Source: an uncultured Porphyromonadaceae bacterium (GTDB taxonomy: Bacteria; Bacteroidota; Bacteroidia; Bacteroidales; Muribaculaceae). From it: a stretch of DNA of 8,338 bases. The stretch covers positions 1-8,338 of the forward strand of contig UQLO01000060.1 of NCBI GenBank assembly GCA_900541865.1, given 5' to 3'. The notes beneath the pieces are model-generated. The model was not told the DNA's origin and did not search any database. It saw only the letters and a program-made list of their open reading frames with translations. The position numbers and the translations under genes were made by a program. Below are positions 1 through 6,498 of the stretch, piece after piece (within the stretch, counting starts at the first letter, position 1; the number at the start of each line of letters is the position of its first letter).

Positions 1-1432
1 CCTTGAGGATAGCGCCGTCGAGGATAGCGTCGATGATGCCGCGGGTGTCCTTGATGGAGATGCGCTTGCCGGTGCCGTTCCAGCCGGTGTTGACCAGGTA
101 TGCCTTGGCGCCGGAAGCTTCCATGCGCTTAACGAGTTCCTCGGCGTACTTGGTGGGGTGGAGTTCGAGGAAGGCCTGGCCGAAGCAAGCGGAGAAGGTG
201 GGAGTGGGCTCGGTGATGCCGCGTTCGGTGCCGGCGAGCTTGGCGGTGAAGCCGCTCAGGAAGTAGTACTTGGTCTGCTCGGAGGTGAGGATGCTCACGG
301 GGGGCAGCACGCCGAAAGCGTCGGCGCTGAGGAAGATAACGTTCTTAGCGGCGGGACCGGCGCTGATGGGGCGCACGATGTTCTTGATGTGCTCGATGGG
401 GTAGCTTACGCGGGTGTTCTCGGTGACGGACTTGTCGGCGAAGTCGATTTTGCCGGTAGCCTCGTCTACGGTAACGTTCTCGAGGAGAGCGTCGCGGGTG
501 ATGGCGTTGTAGATATCGGGCTCGGAGTCTTTGTCGAGGTTGATTACCTTGGCGTAGCAGCCGCCTTCAAAGTTGAAGACGCCGTTGTCGTCCCAGCCGT
601 GTTCGTCGTCGCCGATGAGCAGGCGCTTGGGGTCGGTGGAGAGGGTGGTCTTGCCGGTGCCGGAGAGGCCGAAGAAGATAGCGGTGTTCTTGCCTTCTTT
701 GTCGGTGTTTGCCGAGCAGTGCATCGAGGCGATGCCGCGCAGGGGCAGGAAGTAGTTCATCATGGAGAACATGCCCTTCTTCATTTCGCCGCCGTACCAG
801 GTGTTGATGATAACCTGCTCGCGGGTGGTGATGTTGAAGACAACGGCGGTTTCGCTGTTGAGGCCGAGTTCCTTGTAGTTGGTGAGTTTAGCCTTGGAAG
901 CGTTGTAAACCACGAAGTCGGGAGTGAAGTCTTCGAGTTCTTCGGCGGTGGGGCGGATGAACATATTGGTCACGAAGTGAGCCTGCCATGCAACTTCCAT
1001 GATGAAGCGCACAGCCATGCGGGTGTCCTTGTTGGCGCCGCAGAAGCCGTCGACAACGAAGAGCTGCTTGTTGGAGAGTTCTTTCAGAGCGAGGTCTTTG
1101 CAAGCCTTCCAAGCTTCCTGGCTGGCGGGCTTGTTGTCGTTCTTGTATTCTTCGGTTGTCCACCATACGGTGTCTTTGCTCTTGTCGTCCAGAACGATGA
1201 ATTTGTCCTTGGGCGAGCGGCCGGTGTAAACGCCGGTCATCACGTTGACGGCACCGAGCTCGGTGACAACGCCTTTCTCATAGCCCTCGAGGGTGGGGAG
1301 GGTTTCGAGTTTGAAGAGTTCGTCGTAGGAGGGGTTGTAGAGCACGGAGGTTGTACCTTCGATTCCGTACTTCTTAAGATCGGCTTCGACTCCTGCGAGG
1401 CGAGCCTTCTTTACTTCTTCAATCTTGCTCAT
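1..1432 (-). CDS. pckA: ATP-dependent phosphoenolpyruvate carboxykinase, C-terminus cut by window edge
   Basis: Converts oxaloacetate plus ATP to phosphoenolpyruvate, CO2 and ADP in the cytoplasm; in anaerobic Bacteroidales it is thought to run mainly towards CO2 fixation, feeding the succinate branch. Read on the minus strand from ATG at 1432 (MSKIEEVKKARLAG), 477 codons are open to the window edge; the family is about 530-540 residues, so roughly 55-60 C-terminal residues lie outside. Visible motifs: substrate-binding TGRSPKD with Arg72; the YGGEMKKGMFSMMNY segment with Lys219, and His238 in SMHCSAN, the Mn/substrate ligands; the P-loop GLSGTGKTTLS at 255-265 with Lys261; the metal-binding kinase-2 motif DDEHGW at 275-280; and the adenine-side stretch NTGWNGTGKR near the cut end. 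The bases before the ATG are A/T-rich with no Shine-Dalgarno, usual for Bacteroidetes. Transcribed divergently from the protease operon. The family is certain; the ATP-using type is indicated by the GLSGTGKTTLS form of the P-loop. Confidence 0.97.
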   Translation of the reverse strand, partial: MSKIEEVKKARLAGVEADLKKYGIEGTTSVLYNPSYDELFKLETLPTLEGYEKGVVTELGAVNVMTGVYTGRSPKDKFIVLDDKSKDTVWWTTEEYKNDNKPASQEAWKACKDLALKELSNKQLFVVDGFCGANKDTRMAVRFIMEVAWQAHFVTNMFIRPTAEELEDFTPDFVVYNASKAKLTNYKELGLNSETAVVFNITTREQVIINTWYGGEMKKGMFSMMNYFLPLRGIASMHCSANTDKEGKNTAIFFGLSGTGKTTLSTDPKRLLIGDDEHGWDDNGVFNFEGGCYAKVINLDKDSEPDIYNAITRDALLENVTVDEATGKIDFADKSVTENTRVSYPIEHIKNIVRPISAGPAAKNVIFLSADAFGVLPPVSILTSEQTKYYFLSGFTAKLAGTERGITEPTPTFSACFGQAFLELHPTKYAEELVKRMEASGAKAYLVNTGWNGTGKRISIKDTRGIIDAILDGAILK

Positions 1433-1536
1433 TTTGTGCTTGATTAAAATATTGAGTATTTGTGTTTTATATTTATTTCAGCAAGCGTGGCGCCGACAGA
1501 GCGCCCCAAGGGGGCCGCGACGCGCTTTTTCAGGGG

Positions 1537-1544
1537 CAAAGTTA
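1537..1544 (-). promoter_or_regulatory. pckA promoter, Bacteroidetes -7 element
   Basis: On the minus strand this reads TAACTTTG, a full match to the Bacteroidetes -7 consensus TAnnTTTG. Transcription would start near 1530, giving a leader of about 95-100 bases before the pckA ATG. No convincing TTTG -33 element is seen 19-21 bases upstream. The leader is GC-rich in its first 45 bases, with short inverted repeats (for example GGCGC and GCGCC around 1492-1508), then A/T-rich up to the start codon. Confidence 0.6.
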
Positions 1545-1623
1545 CGAATAATTTCACAACTCGCGTCCATTAAAGAAAAATTTCTTTATTAATAAAATTT
1601 AAACGGGGTCGCCGCAGTCGCTT

Positions 1624-1655
1624 TCCGGAGCGTTTCCGGCCCGGACGCCTCCGGA
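1624..1655. other. Strong intergenic hairpin of unknown role
   Basis: TCCGGAG (1624-1630) pairs perfectly with CTCCGGA (1649-1655), and the stem continues inward with CGT/ACG past a one-base bulge. No T-tract follows on either strand, and both flanking genes point away from it, so it is not a terminator for either. It could be part of an unannotated RNA or just a GC-rich palindrome. Confidence 0.35.
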
Positions 1656-1767
1656 TTCGTCCGCATTCTTAACCATAGACAACAACGCCCGGCCCCCGAC
1701 AAAAGTTCACCGCCGCAGCAGCAGGCCTTGACACAAAAAATCGGCGAAACACCAAAGAATTAACCCG

Positions 1768-1800
1768 CAGTTGTTAATAAACATTAAATTGCGACAACTG
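1768..1800. promoter_or_regulatory. Nested dyad upstream of the protease promoter, candidate operator
   Basis: Outer arms CAGTTGT (1768-1774) and ACAACTG (1794-1800) are a perfect 7-base inverted repeat. A second inverted repeat, TTAAT-AAAC-ATTAA, sits inside at 1774-1787. The dyad ends about 25 bases before the -7 element at 1825, where an activator would bind. No regulator is identified; the role is inference. Confidence 0.35.
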
Positions 1801-1824
1801 TTAGGATAAATCCACTGTTTTTTG

Positions 1825-1832
1825 TATGTTTG
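1825..1832 (+). promoter_or_regulatory. Promoter of the C10 protease operon, -7 element
   Basis: TATGTTTG matches the Bacteroidetes -7 consensus TAnnTTTG at every fixed position. A start near 1838-1840 would leave a roughly 40-base, A-rich leader before the ATG at 1880. The -33 region is weak (only a TTA around 1801-1803, 21 bases upstream), consistent with a promoter that needs an activator. Confidence 0.65.
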
Positions 1833-1879
1833 CGGCAGAAAATAAAAGCAAGCCACTATTACCAATCTAAACATACCTC

Positions 1880-3259
1880 ATGAAAAAGCTTTTCATCAAA
1901 ATTTCGGCGCTATTCGTGCTTGGACTGACTGTCGGTTGCTCCGAAATAGCGACCGATGCGCCGGCTCTACCTGAGCAGAACGCCAACGCTCCGGGGCTTG
2001 CTCGCAGCGTTGAGGAGGCAGAAGATATTGCCCTGGGTGCGTTGTACGCTTTCCGTCCGGGCGCCCGGGGGGAGGACTCCCGGGCTCCGCTTGCGCTGAC
2101 ACACACGGTCATAACGCTCCCGCGCTCGCGTAACGCCGCGCCGGATACCATCCTCCACGTGGTCGACTATGGCGAGAACGAGGGTTTTGCCGTCATAGGT
2201 GGGCCCAAAAACTCGGAGCCGCTGTACGCTTTCGTTGAAACGGGCAGCTTCAATGATCCTGAAGTGCTGAACGTTGAAGGATTCCAATACTTCATGGAGT
2301 GTGCCGCCGCCTCCATAATTATCAATCCTCCGATGGACCGAGATTCATTGGTGACCGACACCACAAACACCCAGCCACTCAAGACAAAAACCGAGTATGC
2401 TTGGAATCTGGTCAAAACAGGTGGACGAGTAATAAATTTGGCCTGGGGGCAAGGCGTAGCAAGTCGAGGAGGTGAATATGAGGGTTTATATTGTCCCAAT
2501 AAAACCGCTGGCTGCGTCATGACTGCATCTCTTTTGGTCATGGCTTATCACCAGCAGCCGACATCAATGAGTTTCACCTTTCCTGAAAGGGATTGTGAAA
2601 GTGCTATTTTCGACTGGCAATCAATGAAAACTCACTTCGCTTACCATGGTCGAAAATTTAACAAATATGACGAAAATGGTGTTGAGATAACAATCACGGA
2701 CAATTGTTCGGCATCCGAACAGCAGCATCGCAACCTTGGCCGTATTTGTCGCCAAATCGGATATGAAATAAATGCGAATTACATTTCCGACGGAGGCACT
2801 TGGGCTTCTACGGCAACGGCCGCACAGCTCTTAGCGGATCAATATGTTACCTCATCTCAATTACAATTGCTTTCTTGGACTAATTTTAGTGAAAGTGAAT
2901 TTATTGATTTAATTGATCAAGGCATTGCGATGACAAGCGGCACTGACACTAACGGAAGTGGTGGCCACGCATGGATTACCGATGCGTATAAAACTATGGA
3001 CTGCTACGAGAATAAATATTGTATAAAGCCTTCAATTTCCTCCAGCAATGAAGAATGGGAGTTAATCGAATCAAAGAAACTAAAGACTGAAAATTTCATT
3101 CACTACAATTGGGGTTGGAATGGATATTGCAATGGTTATTTCAATACCGGAGTTTTCGCCGTTAACGAACCTCATTCATTTGATCCCGGGATGAGTGGCG
3201 TTGCCGCTAACCGCGATTACTCTTTGGGGGTATATTATTATTTTTTCATTCCTAAATAA
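1880..3259 (+). CDS. C10 family (streptopain-like) cysteine protease, lipoprotein precursor
   Basis: 459 residues. The N-terminus is a lipoprotein signal peptide: MKK, a hydrophobic core at 4-16 and lipobox LTVGC with Cys20, so the protein is exported and lipid-anchored. Residues about 40-150 look like the inhibitory propeptide of C10 peptidases (ILHVVDYGENEGFAVIGG, then LYAFVETG). The catalytic domain starts near 180 with VINLAWGQG and contains the nucleophile region TAGCVMTASLLVMAYHQQP (Cys212), the catalytic His363 in GGHAWITDAY and NWGW at 410-413, whose Asn/Trp form the oxyanion and active-site wall in streptopain. About 47 residues separate His363 from NWGW, against about 16 in streptopain; such an insertion is common in Bacteroidales members. 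The usual Gln after the CVxTA motif is Leu here. The coding DNA changes sharply in GC content near residue 150. It is the first gene of a two-gene unit. Zymogen activation would remove the propeptide; target unknown. Family assignment is firm, substrate is not. Confidence 0.93.
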   Translation: MKKLFIKISALFVLGLTVGCSEIATDAPALPEQNANAPGLARSVEEAEDIALGALYAFRPGARGEDSRAPLALTHTVITLPRSRNAAPDTILHVVDYGENEGFAVIGGPKNSEPLYAFVETGSFNDPEVLNVEGFQYFMECAAASIIINPPMDRDSLVTDTTNTQPLKTKTEYAWNLVKTGGRVINLAWGQGVASRGGEYEGLYCPNKTAGCVMTASLLVMAYHQQPTSMSFTFPERDCESAIFDWQSMKTHFAYHGRKFNKYDENGVEITITDNCSASEQQHRNLGRICRQIGYEINANYISDGGTWASTATAAQLLADQYVTSSQLQLLSWTNFSESEFIDLIDQGIAMTSGTDTNGSGGHAWITDAYKTMDCYENKYCIKPSISSSNEEWELIESKKLKTENFIHYNWGWNGYCNGYFNTGVFAVNEPHSFDPGMSGVAANRDYSLGVYYYFFIPK

Positions 3260-3271
3260 CCCTATATCCAA

Positions 3272-4372
3272 ATGAAAGTTAAAGCACTATTCATACTTGC
3301 GGCGCTGGGGCTGCCGTTCCTTGCCGGCTGCGATGAAACGACAGTAATCCCCGAGCCGGAGAACCAGGAAGGACCTGTCGAGCCGACTCCGGGTGAGCCT
3401 GCTCCCGAAGAGCCCGTTGAGGTTATTGATTTCAGCAAAGGCGTGACTGAAGTGAGCATCACGGCCGATGAGGCCGAAGCCTTAGGGCTGTATACTATCT
3501 CGCAGAACGACGACCGCTTCATGCGCCCCATTCTGAGCAAACGGCGTACGGTGGTGGATATGCGGGCCGGCACGGAGGGTTCGATAGTTATTGATTTGCT
3601 TGACGCAGCCAATCTGCGTTGGGGGCAGTACTGCGAACCCAAATATCCCTGCGCCATCAAGGGCGATATAGCCTATACGAGTACGGTGTGGATTTTCAAT
3701 CCCTACATCATAGACTATGGTCCTGTAATTGCCCGCTCGCTGTCGCCCACACGGATTCAGATTACTCGTAAGGCCGATATTTCCGCCGACCAAAAACCGG
3801 TGGAAATCGAGCTGGAACGCAGTCTCTTGGGTTGGGTGCCGTTTGAACCCGGTGTACGCGCGACCATAGTAGTCGAGCTGACCGATACCCCTGCCGACTC
3901 CAAAGACACCGACAGGCTGCATTACATAACCGCAGAACAGGCCGACGCGCTGGGCCTCTACCACATACCTTTCGACAGCGAAGAATTCCGCGCGCCCATC
4001 TTCGAAGGCGGCACGTTGGAAGTAACCCTTGGCGAGAACAACAGCCCGGTGACAGTCGAGCTCCCATCTCCCGCCCAGATTCAGGATAACATGGCCATCC
4101 AACAGTGGCGGACACCCATCAATGGCGTGGAATACTGGGATTTGAACGCTGACGAATGGATTTTCACGCCCTCCCAAGGACAGAACTCTCATCTGACCTT
4201 CACCATGCCCGACCCCTTCCATATCACGGTAGGACTGTCCGACTCTCCGGCCGACAGCGACTTCGACCATATGGGCGTCGGCCTATACCGAGGAAACTTC
4301 CGGCAGGCATCCGACGCCGGCGAGGTGTACGGCACTCTGATTGTGCACCTCAGAGAACCAATCACCGAATAA
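3272..4372 (+). CDS. Unrecognised lipoprotein with a duplicated domain, downstream partner of the C10 protease
   Basis: 366 residues; I do not recognise the family. The signal peptide has lipobox FLAGC with Cys20, followed by a Pro/Glu-rich tether at about 28-50, so it is exported and lipid-anchored, probably surface-exposed. The rest consists of two copies of one domain. Copy A starts at ITADEAEALGLY (63-74), copy B at ITAEQADALGLY (219-230), offset 156. The same offset links Phe83/Phe239, Pro86-Ile87/Pro242-Ile243 and WIFNP (140-144)/WIFTP (296-300). Each copy is followed by an acidic T/S-P-A-D-S element (ELTDTPADS near 202-210, GLSDSPADS near 321-329). It starts 12 bases after the protease stop with no promoter between, and shares the operon terminator. 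C10 protease genes in Bacteroides are known to be linked to inhibitor genes, so an inhibitor or chaperone role is a reasonable guess, but no inhibitor family similarity is visible. It could also be a substrate-binding or adhesion lipoprotein. Confidence 0.85.
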   Translation: MKVKALFILAALGLPFLAGCDETTVIPEPENQEGPVEPTPGEPAPEEPVEVIDFSKGVTEVSITADEAEALGLYTISQNDDRFMRPILSKRRTVVDMRAGTEGSIVIDLLDAANLRWGQYCEPKYPCAIKGDIAYTSTVWIFNPYIIDYGPVIARSLSPTRIQITRKADISADQKPVEIELERSLLGWVPFEPGVRATIVVELTDTPADSKDTDRLHYITAEQADALGLYHIPFDSEEFRAPIFEGGTLEVTLGENNSPVTVELPSPAQIQDNMAIQQWRTPINGVEYWDLNADEWIFTPSQGQNSHLTFTMPDPFHITVGLSDSPADSDFDHMGVGLYRGNFRQASDAGEVYGTLIVHLREPITE

Positions 4373-4397
4373 TTTTCACCTAACAACTCCAGGCGGA

Positions 4398-4429
4398 GGC
4401 TGCCCGGCGGGCGGCCTTCACTTTTTTTT
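4398..4429 (+). terminator. Rho-independent terminator of the protease operon
   Basis: GGCTGCCC (4398-4405) and GGGCGGCC (4409-4416) form an 8-pair stem with one G-T wobble and a GGC loop, extendable by an A-T pair. TTCAC and then eight T follow. It lies 25 bases after the lipoprotein stop codon, a textbook intrinsic terminator. Confidence 0.85.
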
Positions 4430-4458
4430 GGGGCAAATTAAAAAAAAGAGTAATTTTG
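4427..4458 (+). promoter_or_regulatory. Promoter of the Na/Pi cotransporter gene
   Basis: TTTG at 4427-4430 (-33) and TAATTTTG at 4451-4458 (-7, full TAnnTTTG match) are separated by 20 bases, close to the Bacteroidetes sigma-70 consensus. Transcription would start near 4464, leaving a leader of under 20 bases before the ATG at 4482. The -33 element is formed by the end of the upstream terminator's T-tract. Confidence 0.75.
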
Positions 4459-4467
4459 CGGCGCAAA
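4455..4467. promoter_or_regulatory. Palindrome over the -7 element and start site, possible operator
   Basis: TTTGCG-G-CGCAAA is a perfect 13-base dyad overlapping the last four bases of the -7 element and the predicted start of transcription. A repressor bound here would block the promoter. It may also be chance, as TTTGC commonly follows Bacteroidetes -7 elements. Confidence 0.3.
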
Positions 4468-4481
4468 CCAACGCGTTTACG

Positions 4482-6302
4482 ATGAACTACAGCATTTGGG
4501 ACTTTTTAGGTCTGCTCGGCGCCGTCGGCCTGTTCCTGTACGGCATGAAGGTGATGAGCGAAGGCCTCCAGAAAGCCGCGGGCGACCGGCTCCGCAATAT
4601 TCTCTCGGCAATGACCCGCAACCGCTTCACGGGGTTGATAACGGGCTGTCTTATTACCGCACTGATTCAAAGCTCGTCGGCCTCCACTGTTATGGTAGTG
4701 AGCTTTGTGAACGCGGGTCTGATGAATCTTGCCCAGTCGATGGCCGTGATTATGGGTGCCAACGTGGGTACTACCTTTACGGCGTGGATAATAGCGCTGT
4801 TCGGCTTCAAGGTCAACATTTCGGCCTTTGTGATTCCGCTGATCGGTCTGGCCGTGGTGCTTCTGTTCACCAACAAGAGCAAGCCCAAGAGCATCGGTGA
4901 GTTCCTCATCGGCTTCTCTTTCCTCTTTATGGGTCTTGACATGATCAGCACCTATGTTCCGGACCTTCAGAGCAATCCGGAGATGTTCGCCTTCCTGCAG
5001 GAGTATGCCTCGATGGGCATCGGCAGCGTGCTGATTTTCTGCTTGGTGGGCCTTGTGGTGACGGCAATCATCCAAAGCTCGGCGGCTACTTTCGCCATCA
5101 CGCTTATCATGTGCTCCAAGGGCTGGATTTCGTTCGACCTGGCCTGCGCGCTGGTGCTTGGTTCGAATATCGGTACTACCATCACGCCCATCATCGCTTC
5201 TATGAGCGGCAACGTGGCCGCCAAGCGCGCCTCGATGGGCCACCTGCTCTTCAACCTGCTGGGCACGCTGTGGTGCCTGTGCGTGTTCATTCCTTTCGCG
5301 AATATGAACATGTGGCTCACCGAGCTTATCGGCCAGGGCAATCCCAACGAGCTCTACACCTTCGTCAATGAAATCCAGGCCACCCAGCCCGAGCTCTACA
5401 ACCATCTGTTCGACAACTCTCTGCCTGCCGACCACCACGTGCTGGTCAAGATAGCCTCTCTTCAGATGAGCGTGAGCTTCGGCCTGTCGCTCTTCCACAC
5501 CACCTTCAATCTGGTCAACGTGACCATCATGATATGGCTCACGGGGCTCTACGTCAAGATAGTCGAGAAGCTCGTGCCCGCCAAGAGCCGCGACGACGAG
5601 GAATTCACCCTCAAGTTCATCTCCCGCGGTCTGCTCAACGCCTCCGAGCTCAACATCGCCCAGGCCGAGAAGGAGCTCCACGTCTACGCCGAGCGCGTTG
5701 GCCGCATGATCGACATGGCCCAGACCCTGATCCACACCAAAGAGAAGAGCGAGGAGTACAATACCCTCTATTCGCGCCTTGAGAAATACGAGGACATCTC
5801 CGACCGCATGGAGCTCGAGATTGCCCACTACCTCAACCGATGCGCCGAAGGACGCCTCTCCAACGAAGGCAAGCTCCGCATAGCGGCCATGCTCAACATC
5901 ATCAGCGAAATAGAGAGCATCGCCGACTGCTGCATGGGCGTAGGCAAGATCCTCAACCGCAAGATAGAGGCCGGAGTGGAGTTCAACAAGGAAATATACG
6001 ACAATATCGACGCCATGTACGCCTACGTGCGCCAGGCCATGGAAATGATGGTGCGCCAGCTCGCCGACGTCGAAAACGTCAGCGGAAAGAGCCTCATCGA
6101 CTCCTACAACAAGGAGCGCGAAATCAACAACTTCCGCAACCAGCTCCGAGGCGCAAACGTGGGCAACATCAACGACCACCACTACGAATACCAGGCCGGC
6201 ATTTACTATATGGACATCGTGGGCGACCTCGAGAAAACCGGCGACTACATCATCAACGTGGTCGACACCCTGCGCGACGACTTCCGCAAGCAGACAGCAT
6301 GA
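4482..6302 (+). CDS. Na/Pi cotransporter family protein with PhoU-like C-terminal domain
   Basis: 606 residues (MNYSIWDFLGLLG), an inner-membrane protein expected to move inorganic phosphate with sodium. The first ~360 residues are hydrophobic, with the two inverted Na/Pi repeats: repeat 1 carries QSSSAST (63-69) and GANVGTT (92-98), repeat 2 QSSAAT (198-203) and GSNIGTT (227-233); these QSS motifs are the family's signature for ion and phosphate binding. Residues about 375-606 are a helical, charged PhoU-like domain with repeated E/D-rich helices (for example IISEIESIADCC at 473-484 and DLEKTGDYIINVV at 582-594), probably cytoplasmic and regulatory. The length fits bacterial NptA/YjbB-like members with a PhoU tail. 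I chose ATG 4482 because the domain begins right there and a good promoter ends just upstream; an in-frame start at 4341 would lie inside the previous gene, before its terminator. In E. coli the relative YjbB can export phosphate, so direction of transport is open. Confidence 0.93.
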   Translation: MNYSIWDFLGLLGAVGLFLYGMKVMSEGLQKAAGDRLRNILSAMTRNRFTGLITGCLITALIQSSSASTVMVVSFVNAGLMNLAQSMAVIMGANVGTTFTAWIIALFGFKVNISAFVIPLIGLAVVLLFTNKSKPKSIGEFLIGFSFLFMGLDMISTYVPDLQSNPEMFAFLQEYASMGIGSVLIFCLVGLVVTAIIQSSAATFAITLIMCSKGWISFDLACALVLGSNIGTTITPIIASMSGNVAAKRASMGHLLFNLLGTLWCLCVFIPFANMNMWLTELIGQGNPNELYTFVNEIQATQPELYNHLFDNSLPADHHVLVKIASLQMSVSFGLSLFHTTFNLVNVTIMIWLTGLYVKIVEKLVPAKSRDDEEFTLKFISRGLLNASELNIAQAEKELHVYAERVGRMIDMAQTLIHTKEKSEEYNTLYSRLEKYEDISDRMELEIAHYLNRCAEGRLSNEGKLRIAAMLNIISEIESIADCCMGVGKILNRKIEAGVEFNKEIYDNIDAMYAYVRQAMEMMVRQLADVENVSGKSLIDSYNKEREINNFRNQLRGANVGNINDHHYEYQAGIYYMDIVGDLEKTGDYIINVVDTLRDDFRKQTA

Positions 6303-6305
6303 CAA

Positions 6306-6335
6306 AAGCGGCTCAGGCACCCTCCCGAGCCACTT
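6306..6335 (+). terminator. Hairpin just after the Na/Pi gene, possible weak terminator
   Basis: AAGCGGCTC (6306-6314) pairs with GAGCCACTT (6327-6335) except for one C-A mismatch, with a 12-base loop, four bases after the stop codon. No T-tract follows, so it may be an mRNA 3'-end stabiliser or a weak terminator only. Confidence 0.3.
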
Positions 6336-6360
6336 CCACAAGGGGCCAGTTAATAAATTT

Positions 6361-6385
6361 CGGGAACAAAGAAGATACAATCCCG
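6361..6385. promoter_or_regulatory. Inverted repeat upstream of the response-regulator promoter
   Basis: CGGGA (6361-6365) and TCCCG (6381-6385) form a 5-base inverted repeat with a 15-base A/T-rich spacer, about 30 bases upstream of the -7 element. It could be a regulator site; the arms are short enough to be chance. Confidence 0.2.
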
Positions 6386-6416
6386 TTACTGAGTGCGCCA
6401 TTTGCAAAAAAATGAC

Positions 6417-6424
6417 CATCTTTG
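6417..6424 (+). promoter_or_regulatory. Probable promoter of the response-regulator gene
   Basis: CATCTTTG matches TAnnTTTG at five of six fixed positions and is followed by CACAC. Transcription would start near 6430. No -33 TTTG is seen at the right distance; the TTTGCAAA at 6401-6408 is too close. It suggests separate transcription from the Na/Pi gene. Confidence 0.45.
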
Positions 6425-6498
6425 CACACACATTCCGGACAGATTTTCTGTAAGGCAACTATGTGTGCGCCCATCCGGCCTATAATAAACCAACCGCT

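Larger units (their letters stand above)
1433..1879. other. Divergent intergenic region between pckA and the C10 protease operon
   Basis: 447 bases without a supported gene. It contains the pckA leader and promoter on the minus strand, a strong GC-rich hairpin at 1624-1655, a nested AT-rich dyad at 1768-1800 and the protease promoter at 1825-1832. No tRNA-like or open coding frame of note is seen. The stretch 1656-1760 shows nothing recognisable. Confidence 0.8.

Noticed and set aside
158..1447. 429-codon open frame on the plus strand opposite pckA
   Set aside because: The minus strand encodes an unmistakable PEP carboxykinase with all its motifs; the antisense frame is a by-product of its codon use and has no recognisable domain or promoter.
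4341..4481. N-terminal extension of the Na/Pi protein from 4341
   Set aside because: It would start inside the preceding gene and read through that operon's terminator and the gene's own promoter; ATG 4482 begins the family domain.
4506..6458. 650-codon open frame on the minus strand opposite the Na/Pi gene
   Set aside because: It mirrors the C-ending codons of the real gene. Its His/Val/Glu/Asp-rich translation has no domain, and it runs across the intergenic region.
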